DNA of 64,000 bases, taken from Chelydra serpentina. Lineage: Eukaryota; Chordata; Testudines; Chelydridae. Location of the stretch: assembly GCA_037349315.1 (NCBI GenBank), contig JBAIAC010000020.1, forward strand, positions 1,798,001 to 1,862,000. The letters run 5' to 3'. The position numbers and the translations under genes were made by a program. The notes beneath the pieces were generated by a model, which had not been told where the DNA came from, made no database searches, and worked only from the letters and a program-made list of their open reading frames with translations. Numbering within the stretch: position 1 is the stretch's first letter; every line of letters begins with the position of its first letter. This document shows, in pieces, positions 10,837 to 22,283 of the stretch.

Positions 10837-12246
10837 TGAGACATTTTATACCTTAAGTATCAGAGGGGTAGCCATGTTAATCTGGATCTGCAGAAGCGAC
10901 AAAGGGTCCTGTGGCACGTTATAGACTAACAAAGGTATTGGAGCATAAGCTTTCGTGGGTGAATACCCACTTCGTCGGATGACGAAGGTATTCGACGAAG
11001 TGGGTATTCACCCATGAAAGCTTATGCTCCAATACCTCTGTTAGTCTATAAGGTGCCACAGGACCCTTTGTCGATTTTATACCCTGCGGGAGCATTCTGG
11101 ATCCCGCATATTCCTAATTTTTATATAATCATGATCTTACACATAAAACATGCCTTGTAAGGTATCAGGGGAAAGTTTAGGTATCAGGGGAAAGTTTATG
11201 ATCTGCTGAAAGTCATTTCCCTATCCATATATGTATATCATTAATGCATATGAAGTTATGAGAATTGTGTTGTATGATTGTCACTAAAACATGCTGTAAG
11301 TTGGGGAATCAGCCAGATATTAGCTCCCCAGAGGCACCAGCAAGGAAAGTAGTCAAGTTGGGGTGTCAAATAACCCATCAACAACCATTGTCCAGCAGGG
11401 GAGCTACAATTCAGTGACTCACCTGCATAAGGCCATTCCAGGGGAATTGCTAAACCTTGCCTGGAGACTCAGCAATGCCCACCCAGACATGCCTGGACTT
11501 GTGTTTTCCAAGCACAAGAACTGAGGGTATAAAACCAAACACATGGGGCTCATGCTTGGCCTTTCTCCTTCACCCACCTATGCTGCAAGCAACAAGGACA
11601 CTCTGAAGACTCCAACTGAGGGGACTGGCCCAAATTTCAATGGTGAAATCTATGTACTATGAACTGCAATATCCAGTGGGTGAGAAAAAACTGCTTAATC
11701 TAGATGTTGCCCAGTCTAATAGGGTTGAGAGTTTAGATTGCGTGCTTATATTTATTTTATTTTGGTAACTAACTGAGTTTTTGCCTAGCACTTAGATTTT
11801 AAGTGATTATATCTTTTGTAGTTAACAAATTTGTTTAACTGTTTATCTTTACCAGTGTGTTTGTATGAAGTGTGTGGCAAATCTGCTCAGGTTTTACAAA
11901 GACAATATCCACTTTCCATTGATGAAGTGGTGAACCAATTAATACATTTGCACTGCTCCTCTTGAGAAGTGCAAGACAGTATATTCTCAAGGTACAGTGA
12001 TGGGAGCTGGGAGGATTTGGCTCTGGTGCCTTTCTCTGTGTGATTCATGAGTGGCTCTTGGAGTATTCATGCAATCAAGATGGGTGTTGTGTCTCCACAT
12101 ATGGTTGTGCTGAGTGATAACAACACCAGGAGGGGTTTGCTGCTGGTCACTAGCTAGGCATTGTGAGAGACAGCCTAGGCTGGAGAGAGGGAAAGGGCGT
12201 ACAGTGGTCCCATGGTCCCAGTCTGCACCCCAGGGATCCCATCACA
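10837..12246 (+). mobile_element. Solo LTR (Gypsy-like) inside the LINE
   Basis: It starts tgagacatt and ends atcaca, flanked by atgta (10832-10836) and atgtg (12247-12251), a 5-bp target duplication with one mismatch. Net length is about 1180 bp once the nested Penelope piece is removed. A TATA-like ggtataaaac lies at 11527. The stretch ttgtagttaacaaat...cagtgtgtttg near 11817 parallels the LTRs of the Gypsy element at 21376-26786, so a related family is likely. The polarity follows that similarity. Confidence 0.7.
10853..11073 (-). mobile_element. Penelope-like 3' tail, foldback copy 1
   Basis: This is an inverted dimer: about 95 bp around the gcataagctttcgtggg core are repeated in reverse orientation about a short spacer near 10981, and only one arm carries the further tail (tggctacccctctga on the minus strand). 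Flanking attttatacc at 10843-10852 and 11074-11083 is a perfect 10-bp target duplication. The same tail family ends the GIY-YIG-containing element at 45687-46300, which supports assignment to a Penelope-like element. The insertion lies within the LTR. Confidence 0.65.
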
Positions 12247-12790
12247 ATGTGCTATTCAGGAAAGACAGAAATAAAGGTAAAGGTGCTGGAGTTACATTGT
12301 ATATTAATGATGTGTTAGATTGTACATAAAATAGAAATGATGGAATTGATAAAAAATAATCTATTGGGGTCAAAACCACCTCGGGGCAGAAAGTAAACGA
12401 GGCTCTACTGGGATAGTGCTTGGGGTGTAGACCTCCAGGATCCTGTTTGGAGATGGCTAGAGACTTCTTTAACATTTTTAATAAAATAAATACTACCTGG
12501 AAATGTGTGATTAAGGGAGACTTTACTTTCCAAGCTATAGATTGGAGGAATAGTGTTACTAATAGTATTAGGGGCCAGATATTCCTGGCTGTGAGAGCTG
12601 ACAGATTTCTTCACCAAGCAGTCACCGAACCAACAAGAGGTGATGCCACTTTAGATGTGAGTAGTGAACACCTCATGGAAAAACTTGTTGTAGGGGACAA
12701 CCTTGATTTGAGTGATCACAAGCTAGTTCAGTTTAAACTAAATGGAAAGTTAAATCAAAATAGCTCTGCAAATAGGGCCCTTGATTTCAA

Positions 12791-14355
12791 AAGCGCAAAC
12801 CTTAAAAAAATATGGGAATGAGTTAGGGCAGACCTTAAAAAAATAAGGGAATTAGTTAGGGAAGTGGACTGGATTGAAAAACTCAGGGATCTGAATGTGG
12901 AGGAGGCTTGGAATTACTTTAAGTCAAAGTTGCAGAACCAATCTGAATCATGCATCTCAAGCAAGGTGAAAAGAATTGCAGGGAAATATTACAACATTTA
13001 CAACACCAGACTAAACTGGATGAACAAGCATCTCAAACAGATTATTAAGAGAAAGCAGTAAACCTTAAAGGAATGGAAGATGTGAAGGATCAGCAAGGAG
13101 GTTAGAAAGTATAGGGGAAAAGTGAGAGCTTCCAAAAAACAAGCAGATTTGGACTTTTCACAGGAAGTTAAAACATATAGTAAAAGGTTATATAACCATA
13201 TAAATAAAAAGAAAACAAGAAAAGAAGTAGTGGGACCACTAAACAGTGAGGATGGGGTGGAGATTAAAGATAATCTAGGCATGGCCTAACACCTAAAAGA
13301 ATTATTTGCTCCTTTTTTATTTTAGGTAATGAGGAGTTTATGAAGAGTGGCAGCGTGGTGAATGGAAATGAAGATAAGGAAGTAGAAATTGCCACATTCA
13401 AGGTGGAAGTCAAACTCAAACACCTTCGTAGGACTAAACTGAGAGGCCCGGATAATCTCCATCCAAGAATGTTAAAGGAACTGGCACATGAAATTGCAAA
13501 TCCAATAGCATGGATTTTTAATGAATCTGTAAACTCAAGGGTATGTAAACTCATACCCTATGACTGAAGAATTACTAATACACTACCCATGTTTAAGAAA
13601 TTGAACAAACTGATCCAGCAAACTACAGGCGCGTTAGCTTGACCTAACTTATATGAAAGGTGTTGGAACAATTTTTGAAAAAGGAAGTAATTAAGGGCAT
13701 AGAGGTAAATAGCAACTGGGATAAAATACAACATAGTTTTACAAAAGGAAGGTCGTCCAATACCAACCTGATCTACCTGATCTTTTTGAGAAGATAACTG
13801 ATATTTTAGACCAGGGGTGGCCAACCTGAGCCTGAGAAGGAGCTAGAATTTACCAATGTACATTGCCAAAGAGCCACAGTAATACGTCAGCAGCCCCCCA
13901 TCAGCTCCCCTCCCCTGCTCCCAGTGTCTCCCATCCACCAGCAGTCCCGCCAATCAGCGCCTCCCCCTCTCTCCCTGCTCCTCCCGATCAGCTGTTTCAT
14001 CGCGTTCCGGTAGGATCTGGGGGGGAGGGGGAGGAGCGAGTGCACGGCAGGCTTAGAGGAAGGGATGGAGTGGGGGCAGGGCCTGTGGCAGAGCCAGGGG
14101 TTGAGCAGTGAGCACTCCCCGGCACACTGGAAAGTTGGCACGTGTAGCTCCAGCCCCGGAGTCGGTGCCTATACAAGGAGCCGCATATTAATTTCTGAAG
14201 AGCCACATGTGGCTCCGGAGCCACAGCTTGGCTACCTCTGTTTTAGACAAAGGAAATGCAGTAAAACTATTCTATCTGGATTTCTATATGGCATTTTATA
14301 CAGTTCCACATGGGAATCTATTAATTAAATTGGAGTTGGGAATTAATATGAGAAT
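12791..14355 (+). pseudogene. LINE ORF2 linker and reverse transcriptase N-part, decayed
   Basis: Between 12830 and 13290 the frame is basic, as is typical between endonuclease and RT. RT begins with LRGPDNLHPRMLKELAHEI at 13438-13494 (consensus [14 protein letters not shown]). It continues through a frame-shifted middle to EKITDILD at the hAT insertion site and then GNAVKLFYLDFYMAFYTVPH from 14251. The first catalytic aspartate of LDF is kept, but the FADD box lies beyond the truncation. Confidence 0.6.
13812..14240. mobile_element. Non-autonomous hAT, 429 bp, in LINE RT
   Basis: The ends caggggtggccaacctg and ccaagctgtgg...ctacctctg-type sequence form the inverted repeat (right end gcttggctacctctg). 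The target duplication ttttagac is perfect at 13804-13811 and 14241-14248, the 8 bp expected for hAT. The interior is GC-rich with no transposase. The proline- and serine-rich frames inside are composition artefacts. Confidence 0.85.
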
Positions 14356-14600
14356 TGAAAGGTGTACAAAGGTTCCATGACTTTTGGTGTCCAGAAGCAT
14401 CCCACTCCAGCTGTTGGAGGTGCACTTTCTAGCTGAGTGCACCAGTTCAGTGCTTCAGTGCCATAGTTCCATTCAGGGGGAAATGGCTCACCTCTGGCTT
14501 CAGAGAGATTGTGAAGAACACAGCAAGCCACAATAATATGAACAGCACTGATGACCCTGAAATCTTCAACGGGATTCTAATCTGGCAAATGCACATTAAA
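14343..14600 (-). pseudogene. PIF/Harbinger transposase C-terminal fragment
   Basis: The minus-strand frame has VISAVHIIVACCVLHNLSE followed by ARGEPFPPEWNY, from about 14550 down to 14460. The pattern ACCVLHN followed by a glutamate-rich segment is the C-terminal signature of Harbinger (HARBI1-like) DDE transposases. The catalytic D, D and E residues lie upstream and are not present, because the fragment is cut off near 14600 by hAT sequence. It is inactive. Confidence 0.55.
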
Positions 14601-15265
14601 TCACCATTCTACACCAAGACGTGGGCAGCATTATCTCCTGCAAATTGTAACCAAACTTGTTTTGTCTGAGGAATTGGCTGAAGTAGGTCTCAGTGGACTT
14701 GTAAAACGAAAATAAGAAAGAAAAACTTGTAGCACCTTAGAGACTAACAAATTTATTTCAGCATAAGCTTTCGTGGGTTAGTACCCACGAAAGCTTATGC
14801 TGAAATAAATTTGTTAGTCTCTAAGGTGCTACAAGTTTTTCTTTCTTATTTTCGTTTTGCTGACACAGACTAACACGGCTACTACACTGAAACCTATCAT
14901 TATGCAGTGGACTTGTAGACGCTAAAGTTTTACATTGTTTTATTTTTGAATGCAGTAATTTTTTGTACATAATTCTACATTTATAAGTTCAACTTTCATG
15001 ATAAACAGATTGCCCCATGGTACCTGTATTAGGTGAATTGAAAAATACTCTCTCTTTTGTTTTTTATTGTGCAAGTATTTGAAATAAAAATAATAATACA
15101 AAGTGAGCACTGTACACTTTGTATTCTGTGTTGTAATTGAAATCAATATATTTGAAAATGTAGAAAACATCCAAAATATTTAAATAAAGGGTATTCTATT
15201 ATTGTTTAACAGTGCAATTAATCATGTGATTAATCATGATTTTTTTTAATCGCTTGACAGCCCTA
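14600..15265 (-). mobile_element. hAT element end 'tagggctgtcaagcg', split by Penelope
   Basis: On the minus strand the element starts tagggctgtcaagcgatt (15265) and runs through an AT-rich leader to about 14600. This leader is a common vertebrate hAT family that I recognise by sequence. A Penelope foldback (14704-14904) interrupts it. The far end is not present, so this is a fragment. Confidence 0.6.
14704..14904 (+). mobile_element. Penelope-like 3' tail, foldback copy 2
   Basis: The left arm, 14706-14777, is the near-perfect reverse complement of the right arm, 14780-14853. Only the right arm continues into gctgacacagactaacacggctac, the outer tail. The flanks cagtggacttgta at 14691-14703 and 14905-14917 are identical 13-bp target duplications. 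The same one-tailed inverted-dimer architecture occurs at 10853-11073. Confidence 0.7.
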
Positions 15266-16167
15266 GTCACAATGTTTTTTTAAGTCCAAATATGGTCACC
15301 AGCCCAAAAAGTTTGAGAAACACTGGCCTAGTGATATTAGTCAAGGACTGTATTAAGATCATGCCTGGTAAACAAGAAAAGTGTGGAACCAGAAGTCAGT
15401 AAACCACAATTGGTGTGTCCGAAACTAGGCCTAACTCGTGGAGAAAAAAGATAATGAGGGGATGGGCTATTTCACCCACCATTCTCTTTGTGGGTCCGTA
15501 AAGAAAGAGTGTGGGAGAAAGTTGCTACGACAGTAAACTTGATGGCTGCCACTCCCACCATATCCTGGGACCCCCGGACCGTCATCCTAATCCTGAGAGA
15601 TGTCCTGACTAGCCTGGGCCAGACAAAGGGACCCAAATGACATCAACACCTCTACCTAATCCACCTGAGTCCCAGCCACCATCTGGGGTTCAGTCTGATC
15701 CTGTTTCACAACAGCTCCAGCCCATCTCTGCTAAAAATTTCTACAAAAGAACAGTTATTGCTATATTTGCTATCATGTAAGAAACAGTCAAACAAGGGGA
15801 CATTTCCTTCTAAAAATATCTTCAGCTGAATGGAAAGGGAACAAGGGATATTGTTGAAAATGACAGCCTTATTGAAGACTTTACATTGCTATAGGTAACG
15901 TGAAAATGTCCAGTTCTAATCCCATTTGCGGATAATTGGCAAAGCATCTAAAATAGACCCTTCCTTGTATCCTTAGTATGTTTGAAGAAGGCCTATGAAA
16001 GGATTTGGTTAAAGATTTAAGGTGTTTATCTTCTTTTTTAAAGTTAGAAATATCATGAATGTCAATTCTAGTCTTCCTTGAAGGAGCTGGAGGATTTGCT
16101 ATAGTTTCATATGCACATAAAATCCCTCTTTAACAGTGGTGTTTGCTTTCTCCTAAAGCACACTTGG
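15266..16167. other. No gene recognised
   Basis: The sequence agcccaaaaagtttgagaaacactggcc at 15301-15328 resembles the end of a Charlie-type hAT. A possible polypurine and GC-moderate stretch follows to 15720. No protein-like frame. Confidence 0.3.
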
Positions 16168-16475
16168 GAGAGACGGGATAGTCCAATGGTTAAGGTATTA
16201 GCCTAAAACTTAGAAGAATCAGATTCAAGTCCTTATTCTGCCCCAGACTTCCTGTGTGATCTTGAACACGTCATTCCCGGTGAGTTGTTCTAAAATGCTG
16301 ATGTGAATTAGGCACCCAAGTTCTATTTAAAGTTAATGGGACTTAGGGTACCTAACTCCCTCTTGCTTTTAAAATTCCACTCAGCCTCTGTGCCTCAGTT
16401 CCTCATCTATAAAATGGGAGGAATAGCACTTCTCTGCCTGCCAGAGGTGTTGGGAGGATAATACAGTAAAGATGG
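16168..16475 (+). mobile_element. MIR/CORE-SINE
   Basis: A tRNA-like head (ggatagtccaatggttaagg ... agattcaagtcc) is followed by the CORE region (cagacttcctgtgtgatcttg). The characteristic downstream block ctgtgcctcagttcctcatctataaaatggg ends in ggaggataa. About 115 bp of extra sequence split the CORE and the tail at about 16280-16385. An old, inactive SINE. Confidence 0.75.
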
Positions 16476-16519
16476 GGAGGTGTTCAGACACTACTGCAAC
16501 AGGGACTGAATAATTAGTT

Positions 16520-17410
16520 CATAGAATCATAGAATCTCAGGGTTGGAAGGGACCTCAGGAGGTCATCTAGTCCAACCCCCTGCTCAAAGCAGGACCAACC
16601 CCAACTAAATCATCCCAGCCAGGGCTTTGTCAAGCCTGACCTTAAAAACCTCTAAGGAATGAGATTCCACCACCTCCCTAGGTAACCCATTCCAGTGCTT
16701 CACCACCCTACTAGTGGAAAAGTTTTTCCTAATATCCAACCTAAACCTCCCCCTCTGCAACTTCAGACCATTACTCCTTGTTCTGTCATCTTCTACCACT
16801 GAGAACAGTCTAGATCCATCCTCTTTGGAACCCCCTTTTAGGTAGTTGAAAGCAGCTATCAAATCCCCCCTCACTCTTCTCTTCTGCAGGCTAAACAATC
16901 CCAGTTCCCTCAGCCTCTCCTCATAAGTCATGTGCTCCAGCCCCCTAATCATTTTGGTTGCCCTCCGTTGGACTCTTTCCAATTTATCCACATCCTTCTT
17001 GTAGTGTGGGGCCCAAAACTGGACACAGTACTCCAAATGAGGCCTCACCAGTGCCGAATAGAGGGGAATAATCACGTCCCTCGATCTGCTGGAAATGCCC
17101 CTACTTATACAGCCCAAAATGCCGTTAGCCTTCTTGGCAACAAGGGCACACTGTTGACTCATATTCAGCTTTTCGTCCACTGTAACCCCTAGGTCCTTTT
17201 CTGCAGAACTGCTGCCCAGCCATTCGGTCCCTAGTCTGTAGCAGTGCATGGGATTCTTCCGTCCTAAGTGCAGGACTCTGCACTTGTCCTTGTTGAACCT
17301 CATCAGATTTCTTTTGGCCCAATCCTCTAATTTGTCTAGGTCCCTCTGTATCCTGTCCCTACCCTCCAGCGTATCAACCACTCCTCCCAGTTTAGTTCTC
17401 AGTTCTCCTA
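16520..17410 (-). mobile_element. CR1 LINE 3' end, 5'-truncated
   Basis: The minus strand holds a 270-codon open frame (16605-17417) covering the RT thumb and C-terminal region. Landmarks are [44 protein letters not shown] and the C-terminal DKALAGMI. The CR1 3' untranslated tail follows and ends in tctatgattctatga at 16520. The catalytic ADD box falls just outside: the frame starts at a damaged TKLGG. The absence of stops over 270 codons indicates a fairly recent insertion. The flank shows no target duplication, as usual for CR1. Confidence 0.9.
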
Positions 17411-18414
17411 TTCTCACACTCTAGTGACAAAGAGGGACAACGTAAATATATAGATTTGGACAAAGTGGGCCGCTTCAGCAGCACTGAAACAAGCATCCGC
17501 TGAAATAACACACCCTCACTGAACACGTGTCTTTGAAAGTGTACGTTTGTGTTCATTTGGAATCACAAAAAATCACATACACTCAAGTGAACAAAGTTCT
17601 CATTTTGAGAAACTTACAATGTGAATTAGGTCATCAACTTAGTGTGAAATGGTGACAAACTGAGGTAGGACACGAGTGAGGAAAGAAGAAAATGAGATAC
17701 AGATGTATGTGCACAAAATGAGCAGATATAGTCTTATCTGGCTGACAGTTTTTTTCCTTTTCTTTATGTAGCGACAAAGCTACCATTCCTGGACTTTAAA
17801 AAGAAAATTAATCTTTATGTCAACAGTTTCTTAGTAATTATAATTTTATTTTTCTACGGGATAATTACAGCACTTACCATTTCTTCTGCTTCTCACACCT
17901 GAGTTATTTCCCCCCTCTGTTGTCTCAGTCGACACCGCCTTCTGGAGTCAATACATTGCAAATACATGTAAGCATATATTTCTTAGAAAAACCTAGTGTT
18001 AATGCAGCATTAGGAATGAGAAACTAAATATTTAAAAGTGAGAGAATCCCAAATGTTAAGGATGAATAGACAAAACAAAATTTTATTAAACCAAAGTTAA
18101 GATTATAAACATGGATCAATAACTGAGTGAGCAGGAAGATGATATTTAACATAACCTTGTATTTAAAAATAATCTGAAAACCAGGAATTTCAGTGTAAAA
18201 TTTACCTGCCCCATCACAGAGTTTAGTATCTACGTCAATGCTGGAGGAAGCTGCCTATTTCTGCATGGGATCCACAGCCAGAAACTGTGTGTTTAAACCA
18301 TTTCTTGCATGAACTACACTGTACAGTCACTTTCACTCTCTTGTTGGCCCAGTGAATATTTGTTTATCCAAAGTGGAACACCTTCAGAAGGAGAAAAAGC
18401 CCCACATCACAAAA

Positions 18415-18555
18415 TTGCATGACCCAGTGGTTAGGCCATTCACCAGAGCGGTAAGTAAACCCTATTCAGTTTCCTTCTCCTCATCAGACAGAGGGGGAAA
18501 CTGAACTGGGGTCTCCTACATTCCAGGGGAGCACCCTAACACTGGGATAAAGGTT
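18415..18555 (+). mobile_element. tRNA-derived SINE fragment
   Basis: gacccagtggttaggccattcacc is a tRNA-like box A region. The later gaactggggtctcctac...gggagcaccctaacactggg is a partly inverted counterpart. The same palindromic tRNA-like design occurs at 54325-54480. Degenerate copy. Confidence 0.45.
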
Positions 18556-20616
18556 AGAAGGGAGGTCTTCCCCTCCTCGCACTGCTATTCTGTAAACAGG
18601 TCAGCATGCTCTGAGCACTCATTACTCTATTGTGCTGTGTAGAATCCCTGGTACCCCAGCCCACAATGCACTGCATAGATAGGAATGTACATTTGAAATG
18701 GATACATAGGTCCAAACTTTCCCATGGATGGGAAAAATACTGCTTAAAACTGAAAATTAAATAACCATCTGCATGTGCTGTTTTCTATGTATTGTTTGGG
18801 AAAAAGAGAAAGTGATTAAAGTCTCAGACTAGGAGTTTATTCTAGAATGTTCTTCTTTATCTTAATTAGGCAGGAATTGCTGACAAAATGTATCATATGC
18901 ATTCAGTGAGCTCTCACTCTCTTTGTTCCCCTCCTACCTTCTGGCTACACCTGAAAACAGGCTAAATTTCTCACCATAAGCTTGTATTTTATTCTTTCAA
19001 GACCAAGATTATAACCCAAAAAGCTACACAGACTCAAGTATTTCATAAAGCAACAAATCTTGAAAAAAAAACCAACCCATGAAAATACTGAAACAGAAGC
19101 CAACAATCTTACCGGATTAGATGTCATCTCTCTGTGTTAGTTCTGCTGGAGATTGGTATGTTTCACCTTCCCACAGTAAATCATATACAGCATACATATA
19201 CATATCATATACAGTGCGCAGTATCTGTGGACTTTACTCAAGTTACTGCTAATAATACTGATAAGGGCTGACCTGTGCTTCCAGGACACTCCCTTTCATG
19301 GGGGGATGGTGCAGAGCTTCCTGCTAGACAGAAGGAATGAGCCCTTCAGAGGGCACAGAACACTCCATTTTCCCTCTCCCTCACTTGCTGTGTGTTGGGC
19401 TTGTTCGGCAGGGATAGGTAAAGGGACCTGTTTCTTCATGTCCCCTACACCTCAGAGCCACATGGACACTTGCACTTCAGTGTCTGATCCTTGCTTCCTC
19501 CACAGCATAGGGAGTGGGGGGCAGGGCATCTGTGCATCTGCAGAGCGGCCAGGCCCTTTCTGGCCCCGAATCTACTGCACATTGTTTTTCAAGTGTAAGC
19601 TGCTCAATTGTGAGATGGCCTGATACAAGTGATGGGTGGCTGCTGAGCTTCCCAGTGACTGCTTTCTGAACCATTTGTAATCTACACAATCATTGCTTTA
19701 AACTTCTCCTTAGACATGAGATAACTGGATTGAGGGAACTCTGATACTGATTTATTGTCACAGCAGCATGGACTGAAAACAGAAATTTCTGAACAGTTGA
19801 GGGTGTTCTACGTTACACACAGCTGGGGGTGGGGGCGCTGCAAGGGGCATTAGATAAGATTTTATTGCGTACATTGCACATTGCTTGTGAGATATCTAGA
19901 TTAGAAAAAAATGAAAACTATGACCCTGACATGACACATTCTTGCAATAAATCAATATAGCAATGCACAAAGCAAGCTATTATAATGCATTCTTTGGCAA
20001 GTTTGAAACTTTTTTTTTAAATGAAGTTGAAATTCTCATTATTCTGGGAGCTGGAACTTCAAGAACAGGAAATATCAGGGGACTTATAATAAATCCTGAG
20101 AGCAGGCAATATTGCACTTTATTGTCAAAGGACCGAAGCCTCAGGTTGTCCGCAATATGGCCACACAGCATATGCAAGTGGAAATGAGGCTTTGCCCCAA
20201 AATGATGATCCCCATCCACTGTTGTTTCTAATAAGGATGAAACAGGCTACCCTCAGGAAAGATGGTGAGTCCCTTAGTCACTTGGTATGGGATGTCCATG
20301 CAGAAGTGTTCAAGGCACATTGAAGATGATTTGAAATAAATCTTATTATTTTAGTGCAGGAAATGAAATTTCCAAATTAAATCAACTCTTCTTGTAGCCA
20401 ATGAACAAGTATAACACAGATTAATTTACAAGTAAACAAATACTAATTTTATTTCTAACAATCATTTGATACACTAAAGCCAGAATATTACAAGCTCAAT
20501 CGGCAAGAGTACAGTTATTACAGCACTTAGAACTTTGAATTTTTCCACTCATCACTTTTTGTTGATGTGATTTAGATATCAATTTCCCAAAGTTATTTTG
20601 AGACTGAAAAGCCAAA

Positions 20617-20618
20617 CT

Positions 20619-20650
<32 letters not shown>
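20617..20650. repeat. (TG)n followed by (AG)n microsatellite
   Basis: A run of tg dinucleotides at 20617-20637 continues, after a short taag, as agagagagagag to about 20650. Confidence 0.9.
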
Positions 20651-21214
20651 GGGCAAATAATTTCCAATTTCAATAACTTTTTGACATCAAAATGATATGT
20701 TGCCAAAGTTAACAAAGCAGTGGAAGTTAGGCACCAGGTTTTATACAGTGCACTGTAGTGAGTTTCCCTTCCTCCACTTGCTGAGAAGCAGTTAGGTGGG
20801 GTCAGAGATCTGGTGGGGGAATGGTAAATGAAAGAGAAAGTGTCCCAGGGTGTGGTGCTTCTAAGAACTTGTGTACAAGAGCTCTGACTGCATTTCAGAA
20901 TTATTTAAAGTCAGCACGCTCTCACCTCAGTCATGAAGAGATCTCTATCTATACATTACATGTATATAGTAAAGAAGTTCCTGACACTCTTTCACTCATC
21001 CCTAAGACACTGCAACTGACTTTGAATTGAAAATGTGAGCCTGTTCATGTTAACTGCTTTTAAGGCCCAATCCAATATGCATTAGCCAGTGAAAGGAGTC
21101 CCGTTGATTTCAATAGGCATTGGATAGGGCCTTCAATGAAGAATTGTCTGTTGCATTGTGGTAAGCAGCAGATGCTCATTCACCCCAATTTGTGCAGAGT
21201 AAAATATTTGTTGC

Positions 21215-21375
21215 GTAGCCTGTGGGGCGCTCCCCACCGCCCCCCCTGGCGTTTTGGTGGGGCAGTGGCATTGGTGGGGGGGTTGTTTTGGCCAGCGTCG
21301 GGGGGGGGCGGCGGCGCTTGTGTGGGTTTTTTTTTTTTTTTTTGCTTGGGGTGGCAAAAAAGGTAGGGCCGGCCC
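21215..21375 (-). mobile_element. G-rich DNA-transposon end
   Basis: On the minus strand the sequence starts cagggccggccctacctttttt and passes tgccaccccaagc, a beginning I recognise from a common non-autonomous vertebrate repeat. Homopolymer G and T runs follow. It abuts the 5'-truncated Gypsy LTR at 21376, so it either inserted there or marks a deletion point. The overlapping glycine- and proline-rich frames are not genes. Confidence 0.4.
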
Positions 21376-22265
21376 TGCTTAAAACAAGCTCAGGCAAAAA
21401 CTGTCCAAGAGCAGAGGGGCAGTTCACACCTCATCAGGGCATGTATGGGACAAACCCAGCTCAGCCTCACAGGAACAAACGACACTGGCCTAGGCAGCAA
21501 CAAAGGATCTGTTGGACTCTCGAGTGAGTCACCCCCCTTCCTTTGGTCAGTTTGGGACTGCGATGAGGAAATGCTCACCTGACTCTGAAGGAGGTGGGCA
21601 AATCCAAGAGGGAAGAAAGAACATAATAAAAGGGAGAGACGTTTGCCATGCTCTTCCCCTCTCTTCCACCTCCATCTACAGACATTGCCACCAAGCGACT
21701 GAAGCACTGATCAAAGGGGAGAGCCTAGCTGAAGGGCAACCAGCCAGCCTATAGTGAGAATCATCTAAGTTTGTAAAGGCATTGAAAGTGTTAAGATCAG
21801 CTTAGAATGCGTTTTGCTTTTATTTCATTTAACCAAATCTGACTTGTTGTGCTTTGACTTATAATCACTTAAAATCTATGTTTGTAGTTAATAAATCTGT
21901 TTGTTTATTCTACCTAAAGCAGTGCATTTGGTTTGAAGCATGTCATAGACTCCCCTTGGGGTAACAAGCCTGGTACATATCAATTTCTTTGTTAAATTGA
22001 CAAATTCATATAAGCTTGCAGTGTCCAGTGGGCATAACTGGACACTGGAAGACGGAGGTTCCTAGGGTTGCATCTGGGGCCGGAGATATTGGCTAATGTC
22101 ATTCGGTTTCCCAATCCAAGGAGCAGCTCACATGCCAGAGGCTGTGCGTGAACAGCCCAGGAGTGGGGGATCTCACAGCAGAGCAGGGTAAGGCTGACTC
22201 CCAGAGTCAAGGACTGGAGTGACCTAGCAGATCACCGGTCCAGGTAACACCAGGGGAACATCACA
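21376..22265 (+). repeat. 5' LTR of the Gypsy-type element (5'-truncated)
   Basis: Aligns with 25890-26786 of the 3' LTR, so the first 202 bp are missing. It ends in gaacatcaca, like the 3' LTR. Confidence 0.75.
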
Positions 22266-22266
22266 G

Positions 22267-22283
22267 TGGCACAGTGAGCAGGG
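22267..22283 (+). promoter_or_regulatory. Primer-binding-site-like sequence
   Basis: tggcacagtgagcaggg begins one base after the 5' LTR and starts with tgg, as expected for pairing with a tRNA CCA end. I did not identify the tRNA. Confidence 0.4.

Larger units (their letters stand above)
10690..12790 (+). pseudogene. LINE ORF2 endonuclease, split by an LTR
   Basis: The start reads CLYTNTRSLSNKMEE (about 10711-10755), the N-terminal end of CR1-type apurinic endonucleases. After the LTR the domain resumes as GYVLFRKDRNKGKGAG across the insertion point. It continues at 12511 with KGDFTFQAIDW, matching the GDFN metal-binding block, then EPTRGDATLD and LSDHKLVQF, the terminal SDH block. Known family order is preserved; stops between blocks show decay. 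Confidence 0.6.
9300..14355 (+). mobile_element. Old CR1-clade LINE with three nested insertions
   Basis: ORF1, endonuclease and reverse transcriptase segments appear in the normal LINE order on the plus strand, with many stops and shifts. It is interrupted by a solo LTR (10837-12246, itself holding a Penelope foldback at 10853-11073) and by a hAT (13812-14240). Removing each insertion with one copy of its target duplication rejoins recognisable LINE protein. The element is lost soon after the motif LDFYMAFYTVPH (consensus LDFSKAFDTVPH), near 14355, so the catalytic ADD box and 3' tail are missing. It is clearly older than the CR1 copies elsewhere in the window. Confidence 0.7.
17411..21190. 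other. No gene recognised; AT-rich, with short repeats
   Basis: The longest stretch with few repeats in the window. I see a tRNA-like SINE piece at 18415-18555 (described separately) and a microsatellite at 20617. All open frames are short, without domains. It could be intronic, but I see no credible exon. Confidence 0.35.

Noticed and set aside
13863..14328. Proline/serine-rich open frames on both strands
   Set aside because: They lie inside the non-autonomous hAT at 13812-14240 and reflect its base composition.
21133..21527. Gly- and Pro-rich open frames on both strands
   Set aside because: Produced by homopolymer G and T runs in a DNA-transposon end.
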